Assembly: GCA_034142505.1 (NCBI GenBank)
Contig: JAWZDV010000036.1
Coordinates: forward strand, 1-64,000
From: Hungatella_A sp034142505
GTDB taxonomy: Bacteria > Bacillota > Clostridia > Lachnospirales > Lachnospiraceae
Length of the DNA: 64,000 bases
Direction of reading: 5' to 3'
A program made the translations under genes and the position numbers. This document shows, one piece after another, positions 42,117 through 49,839 of this stretch (the first letter of the stretch is position 1; every line of letters starts with the position of its first letter). The notes under the pieces were generated by a model. The model had not been told where the DNA came from. It worked only from the letters and a program-made list of their open reading frames with translations, and did no database searches.

Positions 42117-42266
42117 TAACAGTTCAGACGGCGGGAAAATTGGCATGGAAAGGCGCGTCAAGCTCGCTTGTAAGCACCTTTCCGTGCCAATTTTCACATC
42201 GGATGGACATCCGATGCTTCTTGACCGGCCTTTTCGGTCAAGAAGATGAGCCGTCTAAACTGTTAC
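42116..42266 (+). repeat. structured intergenic repeat, copy B
   Basis: A 151-bp element beginning at the last base of the lipoprotein stop codon. The terminal inverted repeats are GTAACAGTTCAGACGGC and GCCGTCTAAACTGTTAC (17 bp, one mismatch). The three inner hairpins are GAAAATTGGCATGGAAAGG with CCTTTCCGTGCCAATTTTC, CATCGGAT with ATCCGATG, and CTTCTTGACCG with CGGTCAAGAAG. Stem sequences differ from copy A while pairing is kept. The unpaired GTCAAGCTCGCTTGTAAGC (42157-42175) and TCCGATGCTTCTTG (42210-42223) are conserved. Confidence 0.88.
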
Positions 42267-42486
42267 GGACGGTTGCCAGTTTGTAAACGGACATAACCGG
42301 AACTATTGACATTTTTATCTGGATAAGCTATCATAAATATACTCTTATTTATGGTAGCTTTATCTATTTATTCTCCCGGATCGGGAATATTTTCCATTAT
42401 AAGATATCATGTTTTGAAGTTTTGTACATTGACAATAAAATAGGGTATTAAGCAGAAAAATGATGGTTAAGGACAGGAGAATGCAT
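42267..42486 (+). other. AT-rich spacer with a long hairpin
   Basis: Behind copy B, GATAAGCTATCATAAATA (near 42322-42339) pairs with TATTTATGGTAGCTTTATC (42346-42364), an 18-bp stem with one bulge followed by TATTTATT. This may be the real terminator of the lipoprotein transcript. The remainder is AT-rich and should hold the promoter of the next gene, but no good -35/-10 pair was found. AGGAG at 42475 precedes the ATG at 42487. Confidence 0.6.
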
Positions 42487-43272
42487 ATGAAAAAATGGTT
42501 GATGACAGGGGGAGTCTGTCTTGCGGCTGTTTTGCTGGGATTTACAGGGGAATGCCGGGCAGAGACCGTGGATCAGCAGACGGTTTTAAAAGGCGTGGAG
42601 TCGGGAGCAGGAGTGCCGGAGAAGATTTTAGTGGAATGTGATGGCGTAAAAGAGTATGTACCGGTGAAAGACATCCGGGTACTCCGGGAGTACTGGACGG
42701 AGGATTTTGAATTTCCGGTGCTGTTTTATGTATATGATGCGGAATATTATGAGCTGGGAGATTACCGGATTCCCAGAGAGGAGAGCGGGCCAGGGCTTGG
42801 CGGTTATGAGGATGGGCTGCTGGCGGCGCTGGGACTTGACGGGGATGATTATGTGATTGAGACGGTGGACTGGGATGGGGACGCCTATGTAAATGAAGAA
42901 GGGATTCAGTGCCGGGACGCCGTGGCAAGAGGACGAAAACGAGTCAGAGATGTTGAGGTGGTGTATACGGTGGAAACGGGTACTGCAAAGGAGCCGGATG
43001 CTGAGGTACCAGATAGAGATGTAGAAGAAACGCAGGTGATGGCTGAGGCGCCGGATCAGGTGAAGCGGGTGGCGGATATTGATTATGAGACGTCCGGCGG
43101 GAGCAGGGATTTATGGACCATTCTCAGGAAAGTGACGGTGGTAACGGTCGCGCTGGGGTTGGTGCTGCTGCTTTTGTTTGGACTTCTGCTGTTGTGCATG
43201 AAAGCTGTCAGGTGGTGGAGAGAGAGGAAGAAGGAGAAAAAACGGAAAGATGTATTTGACTATTATGGGTGA
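42487..43272 (+). CDS. exported single-pass membrane protein, unknown function
   Basis: A 261-residue protein with an N-terminal signal peptide (MKKWLMTGGVCLAAVLLGF, cleavage near CRAE), an acidic extracellular domain of about 170 residues with regular beta strands (KEYVPVKDIRVLREYWTEDF, FPVLFYVYDAEYYELGDYRI), a C-terminal membrane helix (VTVVTVALGLVLLLLFGLLL) and a Lys/Arg-rich cytoplasmic tail. It is a type I membrane protein with no catalytic motif and no family I recognise. ATG at 42487 is chosen, seven bases after AGGAG; 42481 is too close. Confidence 0.7.
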   Translation: MKKWLMTGGVCLAAVLLGFTGECRAETVDQQTVLKGVESGAGVPEKILVECDGVKEYVPVKDIRVLREYWTEDFEFPVLFYVYDAEYYELGDYRIPREESGPGLGGYEDGLLAALGLDGDDYVIETVDWDGDAYVNEEGIQCRDAVARGRKRVRDVEVVYTVETGTAKEPDAEVPDRDVEETQVMAEAPDQVKRVADIDYETSGGSRDLWTILRKVTVVTVALGLVLLLLFGLLLLCMKAVRWWRERKKEKKRKDVFDYYG

Positions 43273-43368
43273 TAAAACTATAATTAGAAATTAGTTTTAT
43301 TGGAGCGCAGGATGAGAGAGCCGGGAATGGGTCTGGGTCTGGACAATAGAGAAAAGGGTAGTGGGGAG

Positions 43369-44694
43369 ATGTTTACGAGAAAAGATTTAGTGCGCCTGCT
43401 GGCGCCGCTCATAGTGGAGCAGATACTGGCGGTGCTGGTTGGAATGGCAGATGTGGTGATGGTGGCGGCCGTCGGTGAGGCGGCGGTGTCCGGGGTTTCC
43501 CTGGTGGACAGCATCAGCCTGTTGATTATACAGATGCTGGCGGCGTTAGCCACGGGCGGTTCCGTGGTGTGTGCCCAGTATCTTGGGAAGAAAAAGCCGG
43601 AACAGGCATGCAAAGCAGCCGGGCAGCTGCTTTTGGTGACCACGGCGGTTTCTGTTGTGATTGCGGGGGTGGCGCTGATCGGGAACCGCCATCTGCTGGG
43701 GACCATCTTCGGCAGTGTGGAGGAAGAGGTGATGCGCAATGCCATGATCTATTTCTGGATCTCGGCTCTGTCTTACCCGTTCCTGGCGGTTTATAATTCC
43801 TGTGCGGCTCTCTACCGCTCTATGGGGAATTCCAAGGTATCCATGTATACATCTCTGGTGATGAACGGTCTAAATATCGCGGGAAATGCCATCTGCATTT
43901 TCGGGCTTCACATGGGCGTGGAGGGGGTTGCCATCCCCACTCTGGTGTCCAGAGCATTTGCAGCGGTGCTGATGATGTATTTGATTCAGAGACCGGCCAA
44001 CGTGATCCGGATTCACAATGTGAAGGAACTGCGGTTTGACGGCGGCATGATCAAAAATATCCTGCGGGTCGGTGTGCCGAACGGTATGGAGAATGCCATG
44101 TTCCAGTTTGGCAAGCTGTTCCTCCAGAGTCTGGTTTCCTCCCTGGGTACGGCGGCAATCGCGGGATACGCGGTGGCGGGCAACTTAGTGACCTTTGAGT
44201 ACCTTTCCGGCAATGCCATCGGCCTGGGGCTGATCACCATTGTCGGCCAGTGTATGGGGGCCGGCGAGTGGGAACAGGCAAAAAAATACACTAAAAAGCT
44301 GGTATTATTGAATTATGCTCTGCTGGCGGTGATCTGCACGTTGATGATCGCGGGCCGCGGCTTTCTGGTGGGCATTTACAATTTGTCGCCGGGGGCGGCA
44401 TCTACCGCGGAGGCCATGATTCTGGCCCACAGCCTTGCCATGGTGATCTGGCCGCTGGCCTTCACCCTGCCTTATTCCCTCCGCGCCAGCTTTGACGCCC
44501 CATTTACCATGTATGTCTCCGTGGCTTCCATGTGGATTTTCCGCATTGGATTTGCGTATCTGTTTGTGGTGGTATGGAAGATGGGAGTGCTGGGAATCTG
44601 GTACGGCATGTTCATCGACTGGGTATTCCGGGCGCTGGCATTTGAACTGCGGTTTAAAAAATTTGGGAAAAGACGAGTGAAAGGGCTGGCGTAA
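43369..44694 (+). CDS. MATE family efflux transporter
   Basis: A 441-residue protein (from MFTRKD) with about twelve membrane segments. PLIVEQILAVLVGMADVVMV is the usual MATE first helix, and EAAVSGVSLVDSI, SMGNSKVSMYTSLVMNGLNI and GVPNGMENAMFQFGKL follow the two-fold repeat. MATE proteins export cationic drugs, dyes or metabolites against sodium or protons. The start at 43369 is chosen to match the family; an ATG at 43312 with GGAGCGCAGG would add 19 non-conserved residues. Substrate unknown. Confidence 0.92.
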   Translation: MFTRKDLVRLLAPLIVEQILAVLVGMADVVMVAAVGEAAVSGVSLVDSISLLIIQMLAALATGGSVVCAQYLGKKKPEQACKAAGQLLLVTTAVSVVIAGVALIGNRHLLGTIFGSVEEEVMRNAMIYFWISALSYPFLAVYNSCAALYRSMGNSKVSMYTSLVMNGLNIAGNAICIFGLHMGVEGVAIPTLVSRAFAAVLMMYLIQRPANVIRIHNVKELRFDGGMIKNILRVGVPNGMENAMFQFGKLFLQSLVSSLGTAAIAGYAVAGNLVTFEYLSGNAIGLGLITIVGQCMGAGEWEQAKKYTKKLVLLNYALLAVICTLMIAGRGFLVGIYNLSPGAASTAEAMILAHSLAMVIWPLAFTLPYSLRASFDAPFTMYVSVASMWIFRIGFAYLFVVVWKMGVLGIWYGMFIDWVFRALAFELRFKKFGKRRVKGLA

Positions 44695-44712
44695 ATGCCG
44701 GTAAGTGAGAGA

Positions 44713-44740
44713 GAAGTCTGCTTGTAGCAGGCTTCTTTTT
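44713..44740 (+). terminator. terminator of the MATE gene
   Basis: GAAGTCTGC (44713-44721) pairs with GCAGGCTTC (44727-44735), one wobble, followed by TTTTT. Confidence 0.85.
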
Positions 44741-44822
44741 CTATGAAATTTTGATACACGTTTGTTTCGCCCTTATTAACACTTACCCACTTACTTTTCT
44801 TTTCCCGCCTCCCGGATAAGAC

Positions 44823-44913
44823 ATATACAATTCTTTTATAATCGCAAAAGAATCCCTTGGATTATATATACACAGTTACGAAAGAATTGTATATGGAGAC
44901 AAAAAGAATTGTA
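44823..44913. promoter_or_regulatory. inverted and direct copies of AAAGAATTGTATAT, likely regulator sites
   Basis: ATATACAATTCTTT (44823-44836) and its exact complement AAAGAATTGTATAT (44881-44894) lie 44 bp apart, with a third copy AAAGAATTGTA at 44903-44913. They sit about 140-230 bp before the sugar-transporter operon within a 359-bp AT-rich spacer. The arrangement suits an AraC-type activator with multiple half-sites; the regulator gene at 49840-52047 is a candidate. The rest of the spacer, to 45053, shows no clear promoter. Confidence 0.6.
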
Positions 44914-45053
44914 AAAAAAGCACAGGAATACTATTAATTTATGATGAAATATATACGTGGTTAACAATTCCCATAAAAAATAGGACATATAAACTTATAC
45001 AACAATCTGCTAAGATGAACCTACGTACAAACAATCAAAGGAGGAGAAAAAGA

Positions 45054-46370
45054 ATGAAACGAAAAACAATCATGAGCGCTTTATTAATAACGGCAATAGC
45101 GGGTGTTTCGCTATTGGGATGTGGGAATACGGCCAGTAAGCCCGGAACCGCAGCCAGCAGCGCTGCCAGTGAAGAAAGCGGTGGTACACAGGCTGCGGCA
45201 AGCGGAGAGAAGATCGATTTGCTGTTGTGGATGCCTCCATTTGGTACCGGCGATTCCCTGGACAAAGAATTCTGGACGAAGACGCTGGAGCCATGGGCAG
45301 AGGAGCATCATGTAAACCTTTCTATCGAAATCACGCCGTGGGGCAATTATGAAGAAAAATATCTGACGGGGTTCTCTTCCGGTGAGGGCCCGGATGTCGG
45401 TTATATGTATCTGGAGATGTTTAATGATTTTATCGAAATGGGTACCCTGGCTGACATCGACAGCTATTTTACACAGGAAGAAAAGGATAATTATCTTTAT
45501 TACGATCAGGGTCATATGAAAGGCGGACAGTATGCCATTCCGTTCATCGTAGGAAATGCCCGGATTCCATTCTTCAATATGGATATCCTGAATGAAGCAG
45601 GGATCACAGAACTTCCGGAGTCATGGGATGACCTGGTAGAGGTTCTGCTGCAGGTCAAAGAAAAGCGTAGCGATGTGATACCCTTTGCACAGGAGTGGGC
45701 CGATCCGGCGATTGGTGCGTTGAATAACATCTTCTATCCTTATTTATGGCAGGCAGGCGGCGATATCTACAATAAAGATGGCAGCAAAGTCGCACTGATG
45801 GATAACGGGGCTGCCGTGGAAGCGGCACAGTTCCTGCATGATCTGAAGTTTAAACATGGCGTGCTGACAGACGAAAGCCTGGCTCTCTCCGGTGATGATG
45901 TAAGAGCGCAGTTCTGTGAAGGCCGTATCGCAGTGGCTTCCATGGATGCCAAATCAGCGGCCATCCTGACGGATGCCGGTATCAACTGGTCCTTTACACC
46001 AAGTTTTGAGAATAAAACGAAAGCCATCTGGGTAGCTTCTGATGCGTTGATCGTAAGCAATGCCAGCAAGCATAAAGACATGGCAGTTGAACTTGTTAAA
46101 TACATCACATCCGCTCCCGTGATGTCCAGTTTCCATACAGAAATCGCCGGATTCCCGCCCATCACTCTGGATGAAGAGTATAATGACACCCCTGCGTTCA
46201 AGGATATGTATGAAAGCCAGAGCGAATACTTCCATACCCTTCCTGTTGCAAATGGTTCCTTTAAGGTGATGGATACCTTATATAAAAATCTGCAGTTGAT
46301 GATGCTGGGAGATTTAACGCCGGAAGAAGCGATTCAGAAAACAGTGGAGTATTCGGAAAGCATTAACTAA
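45054..46370 (+). CDS. sugar ABC transporter substrate-binding lipoprotein
   Basis: A 438-residue CUT1 binding protein. Lipobox LLGC is followed by a Ser/Ala/Gly linker and a binding domain beginning IDLLLWMPPFGTGDSLDKEF. GEGPDVGYMYLEMFNDFIEM is typical of family 1 binders. It has two permeases and a DUF4091 protein downstream and a membrane AraC regulator converging. The ligand is probably a host or plant glycan fragment. The ATG at 45054 has AAGGAGGAG nine bases before it. Confidence 0.92.
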   Translation: MKRKTIMSALLITAIAGVSLLGCGNTASKPGTAASSAASEESGGTQAAASGEKIDLLLWMPPFGTGDSLDKEFWTKTLEPWAEEHHVNLSIEITPWGNYEEKYLTGFSSGEGPDVGYMYLEMFNDFIEMGTLADIDSYFTQEEKDNYLYYDQGHMKGGQYAIPFIVGNARIPFFNMDILNEAGITELPESWDDLVEVLLQVKEKRSDVIPFAQEWADPAIGALNNIFYPYLWQAGGDIYNKDGSKVALMDNGAAVEAAQFLHDLKFKHGVLTDESLALSGDDVRAQFCEGRIAVASMDAKSAAILTDAGINWSFTPSFENKTKAIWVASDALIVSNASKHKDMAVELVKYITSAPVMSSFHTEIAGFPPITLDEEYNDTPAFKDMYESQSEYFHTLPVANGSFKVMDTLYKNLQLMMLGDLTPEEAIQKTVEYSESIN

Positions 46371-46396
46371 CCGAATATGGAAGGAAAGGTACATCC

Positions 46397-47278
46397 ATGA
46401 AAAGGAAACAAAAAGAAGCATTTACCGGTATTATGTATATACTGCCCAGTTTTATATTGATTATGGTCTTTTCCATAATTCCCATCATCATGAACGTGTA
46501 TTTTAGCTTTACCAAGTATAATGTTCTGCAGCCTGCGGAGTTTGTGGGTCTGAATAATTATATCCGGATGTTCAAAGATTCCTATATATGGGCCTCTTTG
46601 AAAAACACCGCCATCTTTACCTTCATCACCGTTCCTGTACAGACCATGCTTTCACTGATCTTCGCAGCAGTCATCGCAGAACTGTTTTGCAGCCGGTTCG
46701 GTGATTTTGTGAAGAGCTCCTTGTTTATTCCGGTGATTGCCTCGTCTATACTAGTTGGTACTTTATGGTCCATCCTGTTGAGTCCGACAGGAGTAGTAAA
46801 CAGCATACTGGGAATCTTCGGGATTCCCAGTATCAACTGGCTGGGCGGAAAGTTCACCTCCCTGTTCAGTATCTGTATCACCAGCATCTGGAAAAACGTA
46901 GGATACTTTCTGGTTATTTACTATGCAGGTATTATGAATATCCCCAGAAGCCTGTATGAAGCGGCCGAAGTGGACGGGGCCTCTCCTATACAGCGCTTCC
47001 TGTATATCACATGGCCCAGTCTCTCCAGCGTGACGTTTCTGGTTGTGACGCTGGGCACGATCTGGTCATTCCAGGTGTTTGACCTGGTATATACTATGAC
47101 CGGCGGGGGACCTGGCATGAGTACGGTCACTCTGGTCCTGACCATTTACAATACCGCATTCAAGGAATATAATATGGGATATGCCAGCGCGATCGCCCTG
47201 CTGATGTTTGTGTTTGTACTGCTGATCTCATTCCTGCAGAAGTTAATGATGGCAGGCAGAGGGGAGGAGGCCGTATGA
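46397..47278 (+). CDS. sugar ABC transporter permease (UgpA/MalF type)
   Basis: A 293-residue permease with six membrane segments and the EAA loop RSLYEAAEVDGASPIQRFLYIT. The first helix YILPSFILIMVFSIIPIIMN is typical of CUT1 permeases. ATG at 46397 follows GGAAAGG. It overlaps the next permease by four bases. There is no ATPase in the operon, so a shared MsmK-type ATPase encoded elsewhere is expected to drive both this and the maltodextrin system. Confidence 0.93.
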   Translation: MKRKQKEAFTGIMYILPSFILIMVFSIIPIIMNVYFSFTKYNVLQPAEFVGLNNYIRMFKDSYIWASLKNTAIFTFITVPVQTMLSLIFAAVIAELFCSRFGDFVKSSLFIPVIASSILVGTLWSILLSPTGVVNSILGIFGIPSINWLGGKFTSLFSICITSIWKNVGYFLVIYYAGIMNIPRSLYEAAEVDGASPIQRFLYITWPSLSSVTFLVVTLGTIWSFQVFDLVYTMTGGGPGMSTVTLVLTIYNTAFKEYNMGYASAIALLMFVFVLLISFLQKLMMAGRGEEAV

Positions 47279-48099
47279 AAAACACAAAGTATGAACGGCC
47301 ACTGTCCAAAATCCTACCGGGTGCAGTTCTCCTGTTTGCGGCGGCTTTAGCTATATTTCCTTTTGCTTATATGATGCTGGTATCCCTGACGCAGAAAACA
47401 GTACTGGATTTAAACTTTGCAGATGCAGAGTACAGCCTCATCAATTATAACCGCGTATTCCGGAATTTTAATCTGGCTGTCAACCTGGCCAACAGCATCA
47501 TTGTGACCGTGTCCGCCTGTGTGCTGAATTGTATCATCTCTTCCATGGCGGCTTATGGATTTGCCAAAAAGAGGTTTCCGTTCCGGGATCAGCTGTTTAC
47601 CATCTATCTTGCAACGCTGATGATTCCGGGGCAGGTGACATTGATTCCGGTATTTACCATCATGAAAAAACTGGGACTTATGAATACCTATCCGGCGCTG
47701 TTCCTGCCGATCATCAATGCCTTTGGCGTCTTTTTGATGAGGCAGTTCATGGTGAGTCTTCCGGATGAACTTCTGGAGGCGGCCAGAATCGATGGGTGTG
47801 GGGAAAATAGGATATTTATTTCTATTGTGATTCCGCTGATCAAATCGGTGATCGTATCCTTGACGATCTTTACCTTTATCAGCTGCTGGAATGACTTCCT
47901 GTGGCCCCTGGTCATCGTGACCAAGCCCCAGATGCAGACGCTGACCCTTGCCATATCGGCATTGAAGGGAAGCTATTCAACGAATTACGGTCTGGTGATG
48001 GCAGGTTCTACACTGACCTTCCTGCCGCCATTTGTCCTGTATGTCTTTTTGCAGAAGCAATTTGTAGAAGGGATTGCTATCAGTGGAATCAAAGGGTGA
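47275..48099 (+). CDS. sugar ABC transporter permease (UgpE/MalG type)
   Basis: A 274-residue permease with six membrane segments and the EAA loop DELLEAARIDGCGENRIFISIVIPLI. It ends FVEGIAISGIKG, the normal end of this subfamily. It overlaps the previous gene (ATGA) and precedes the DUF4091 gene by 26 bp, so all four genes should form one transcript. Confidence 0.94.
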   Translation: MKNTKYERPLSKILPGAVLLFAAALAIFPFAYMMLVSLTQKTVLDLNFADAEYSLINYNRVFRNFNLAVNLANSIIVTVSACVLNCIISSMAAYGFAKKRFPFRDQLFTIYLATLMIPGQVTLIPVFTIMKKLGLMNTYPALFLPIINAFGVFLMRQFMVSLPDELLEAARIDGCGENRIFISIVIPLIKSVIVSLTIFTFISCWNDFLWPLVIVTKPQMQTLTLAISALKGSYSTNYGLVMAGSTLTFLPPFVLYVFLQKQFVEGIAISGIKG

Positions 48100-48125
48100 T
48101 CATCGATTCAAAGGAGGTTTTAATC

Positions 48126-49826
48126 ATGGTACATTATGAATTTTTTTTAACAGATTCTTTAGAGAAAGTATTTGCAGACAGCAGACCGGCGGCTTGGAAG
48201 GAAGGCAGGCGGCTGGAAGGATTCCGCAACGAAACCGCGTCCTTTCAGCTGGTCTACACTGCCAAAGAGGGCGGCCGCGGGATGCCGCTGCAGAGATTTC
48301 GCATCCGGGTATCCGGCGCCGGGGCCAGGATGAGGAAGGTGGGACTGATTCCTTCAGATTATCCCTGTTACGCAGAATACGATGAGCATTATATCACAAC
48401 AAAACCGGGCATGTTTCCGGATGCGCTGCTTCCGTTTGATGGCATGGTTCTGCCCATCTCCGGACAAATGCGGAGTATCTGGATAGATATTGATCTGCAG
48501 AATCTGGAAGCAGGTCTTCATGAGATAACCATTTCGGCAGAGGCGGAAGAAAGGACGGAGTGTGCCAATGGCGTAGTTGTCCACAACCCGTATGTTGCAC
48601 AGCAGAATTGGGAACAGGTTTTACAGATTGAGGTGCTTCCTGCCGTTCTGCCAAAGCAGCGGCTTTTGCATACCGAGTGGTTTCATGCGGATTGTCTGGC
48701 GGATTTTTATCAGGTCGAGGCATTTGGTGAGGAGCACTGGAAGATTCTGGAGAATTTTATCCGTTTTGCAGGTGAAGAATGCGGGATCAACCTGCTGCTG
48801 ACCCCTGTGTTCACGCCGCCTCTGGATACGGTAGTGGGCGGAGAACGGACCACGGTGCAGCTTGTGGATATCAAACGGGTGGATGGACAATACAGCTTCG
48901 GATTTGGTAAGCTGGAGCGGTGGTGCAGCCTGTGCAGGAAATATGGAATACCCAATCTGGAAATCGCCCATTTCTTTACACAGTGGGGGGCGTATGCCAC
49001 GCCCAAGATTATGGCTGAGACAGAATGCGGGTTGCAGCAGATCTTTGGATGGGATATACCGGCTGTTTCGCCGGAATACCGGGCATTTCTGGAGGCCTTT
49101 GTGCCAGAACTTTTGGGATTCCTGACAGAGCTTGGATATACCAAAGAGCAATTGGTTTTTCATATCTCGGATGAACCAAATGAAGAACATCTGGACAGCT
49201 ATCTGGCGGCAAAAGAACGGATTGCGGATCTGCTGGAGGGATATATCATCATGGATGCACTGAGCAGCTATGAGTTTTATAAACGTGGTATCGTAGAGCA
49301 TCCGGTTCCGGCTGATGATCACATCCAACCATTTATCGATCATGAAGTGAAGGATCTTTGGGTGTACTACTGCTGTGCGCAGTGTGTGGATGTCCCCAAC
49401 CGTTTCTATGCGCTTCCAAGTGCAAGAAACCGGATTATGGGAGTACTGATGTACCTGTATCACATCCGGGGATTCCTGCACTGGGGTTACAACTTTTATA
49501 ATTCCGCCTACTCTTACCGGCATATTAATCCTTATGTGGATACCCATGCAGACTATGGCTTCCCTTCCGGAGACCCTTATCTGGTATATCCGGGCGAAGG
49601 AGGCAGCGTAGTTTCCTCGATCAGAAACCAGGTGCAGATGGAGGCGCTCTATGACCTACGCGCCCTGGAACTGCTGGAAAGCCTGTCAGACCGGGAAACC
49701 GTTGAATCCCTGATCATGGAAGGCGAACCGGAAAAAATGACATTTAAATCCTATCCTGTCAGCAGCGCTTATCTGTTCGCACTGCGCAGGAAGGTAAACA
49801 GAGAGATCATCAAGCGGCTTCCCTAA
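48126..49826 (+). CDS. DUF4091 glycoside-hydrolase-like protein
   Basis: A 566-residue protein of the DUF4091 family, with an N-terminal beta-rich domain (about residues 1-170, SFQLVYTAKEGGRGM, MRSIWIDIDLQNLEAG) and a C-terminal barrel that carries HISDEPNEEHLDSYLAAKERI, where the S-D-E-P motif probably holds catalytic acids, and WGYNFYNSAYSYRHINPYVD. The family relates to GH123-type hydrolases of host or plant glycans. There is no signal peptide, so it acts inside the cell on the imported oligosaccharide. AAAGGAGG lies before the ATG at 48126. Confidence 0.85.
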   Translation: MVHYEFFLTDSLEKVFADSRPAAWKEGRRLEGFRNETASFQLVYTAKEGGRGMPLQRFRIRVSGAGARMRKVGLIPSDYPCYAEYDEHYITTKPGMFPDALLPFDGMVLPISGQMRSIWIDIDLQNLEAGLHEITISAEAEERTECANGVVVHNPYVAQQNWEQVLQIEVLPAVLPKQRLLHTEWFHADCLADFYQVEAFGEEHWKILENFIRFAGEECGINLLLTPVFTPPLDTVVGGERTTVQLVDIKRVDGQYSFGFGKLERWCSLCRKYGIPNLEIAHFFTQWGAYATPKIMAETECGLQQIFGWDIPAVSPEYRAFLEAFVPELLGFLTELGYTKEQLVFHISDEPNEEHLDSYLAAKERIADLLEGYIIMDALSSYEFYKRGIVEHPVPADDHIQPFIDHEVKDLWVYYCCAQCVDVPNRFYALPSARNRIMGVLMYLYHIRGFLHWGYNFYNSAYSYRHINPYVDTHADYGFPSGDPYLVYPGEGGSVVSSIRNQVQMEALYDLRALELLESLSDRETVESLIMEGEPEKMTFKSYPVSSAYLFALRRKVNREIIKRLP

Positions 49827-49839
49827 CCGAAGTCCCTAA

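Noticed and set aside
42429..42451. TTGACA at 42429 as promoter of the type I membrane protein gene
   Set aside because: No -10 box at 16-18 bp; the nearest candidate is only 11 bp away.
48621..49547. Open frame antisense to the DUF4091 gene
   Set aside because: Shadow of a coding gene in an operon with clear direction; no ribosome site.
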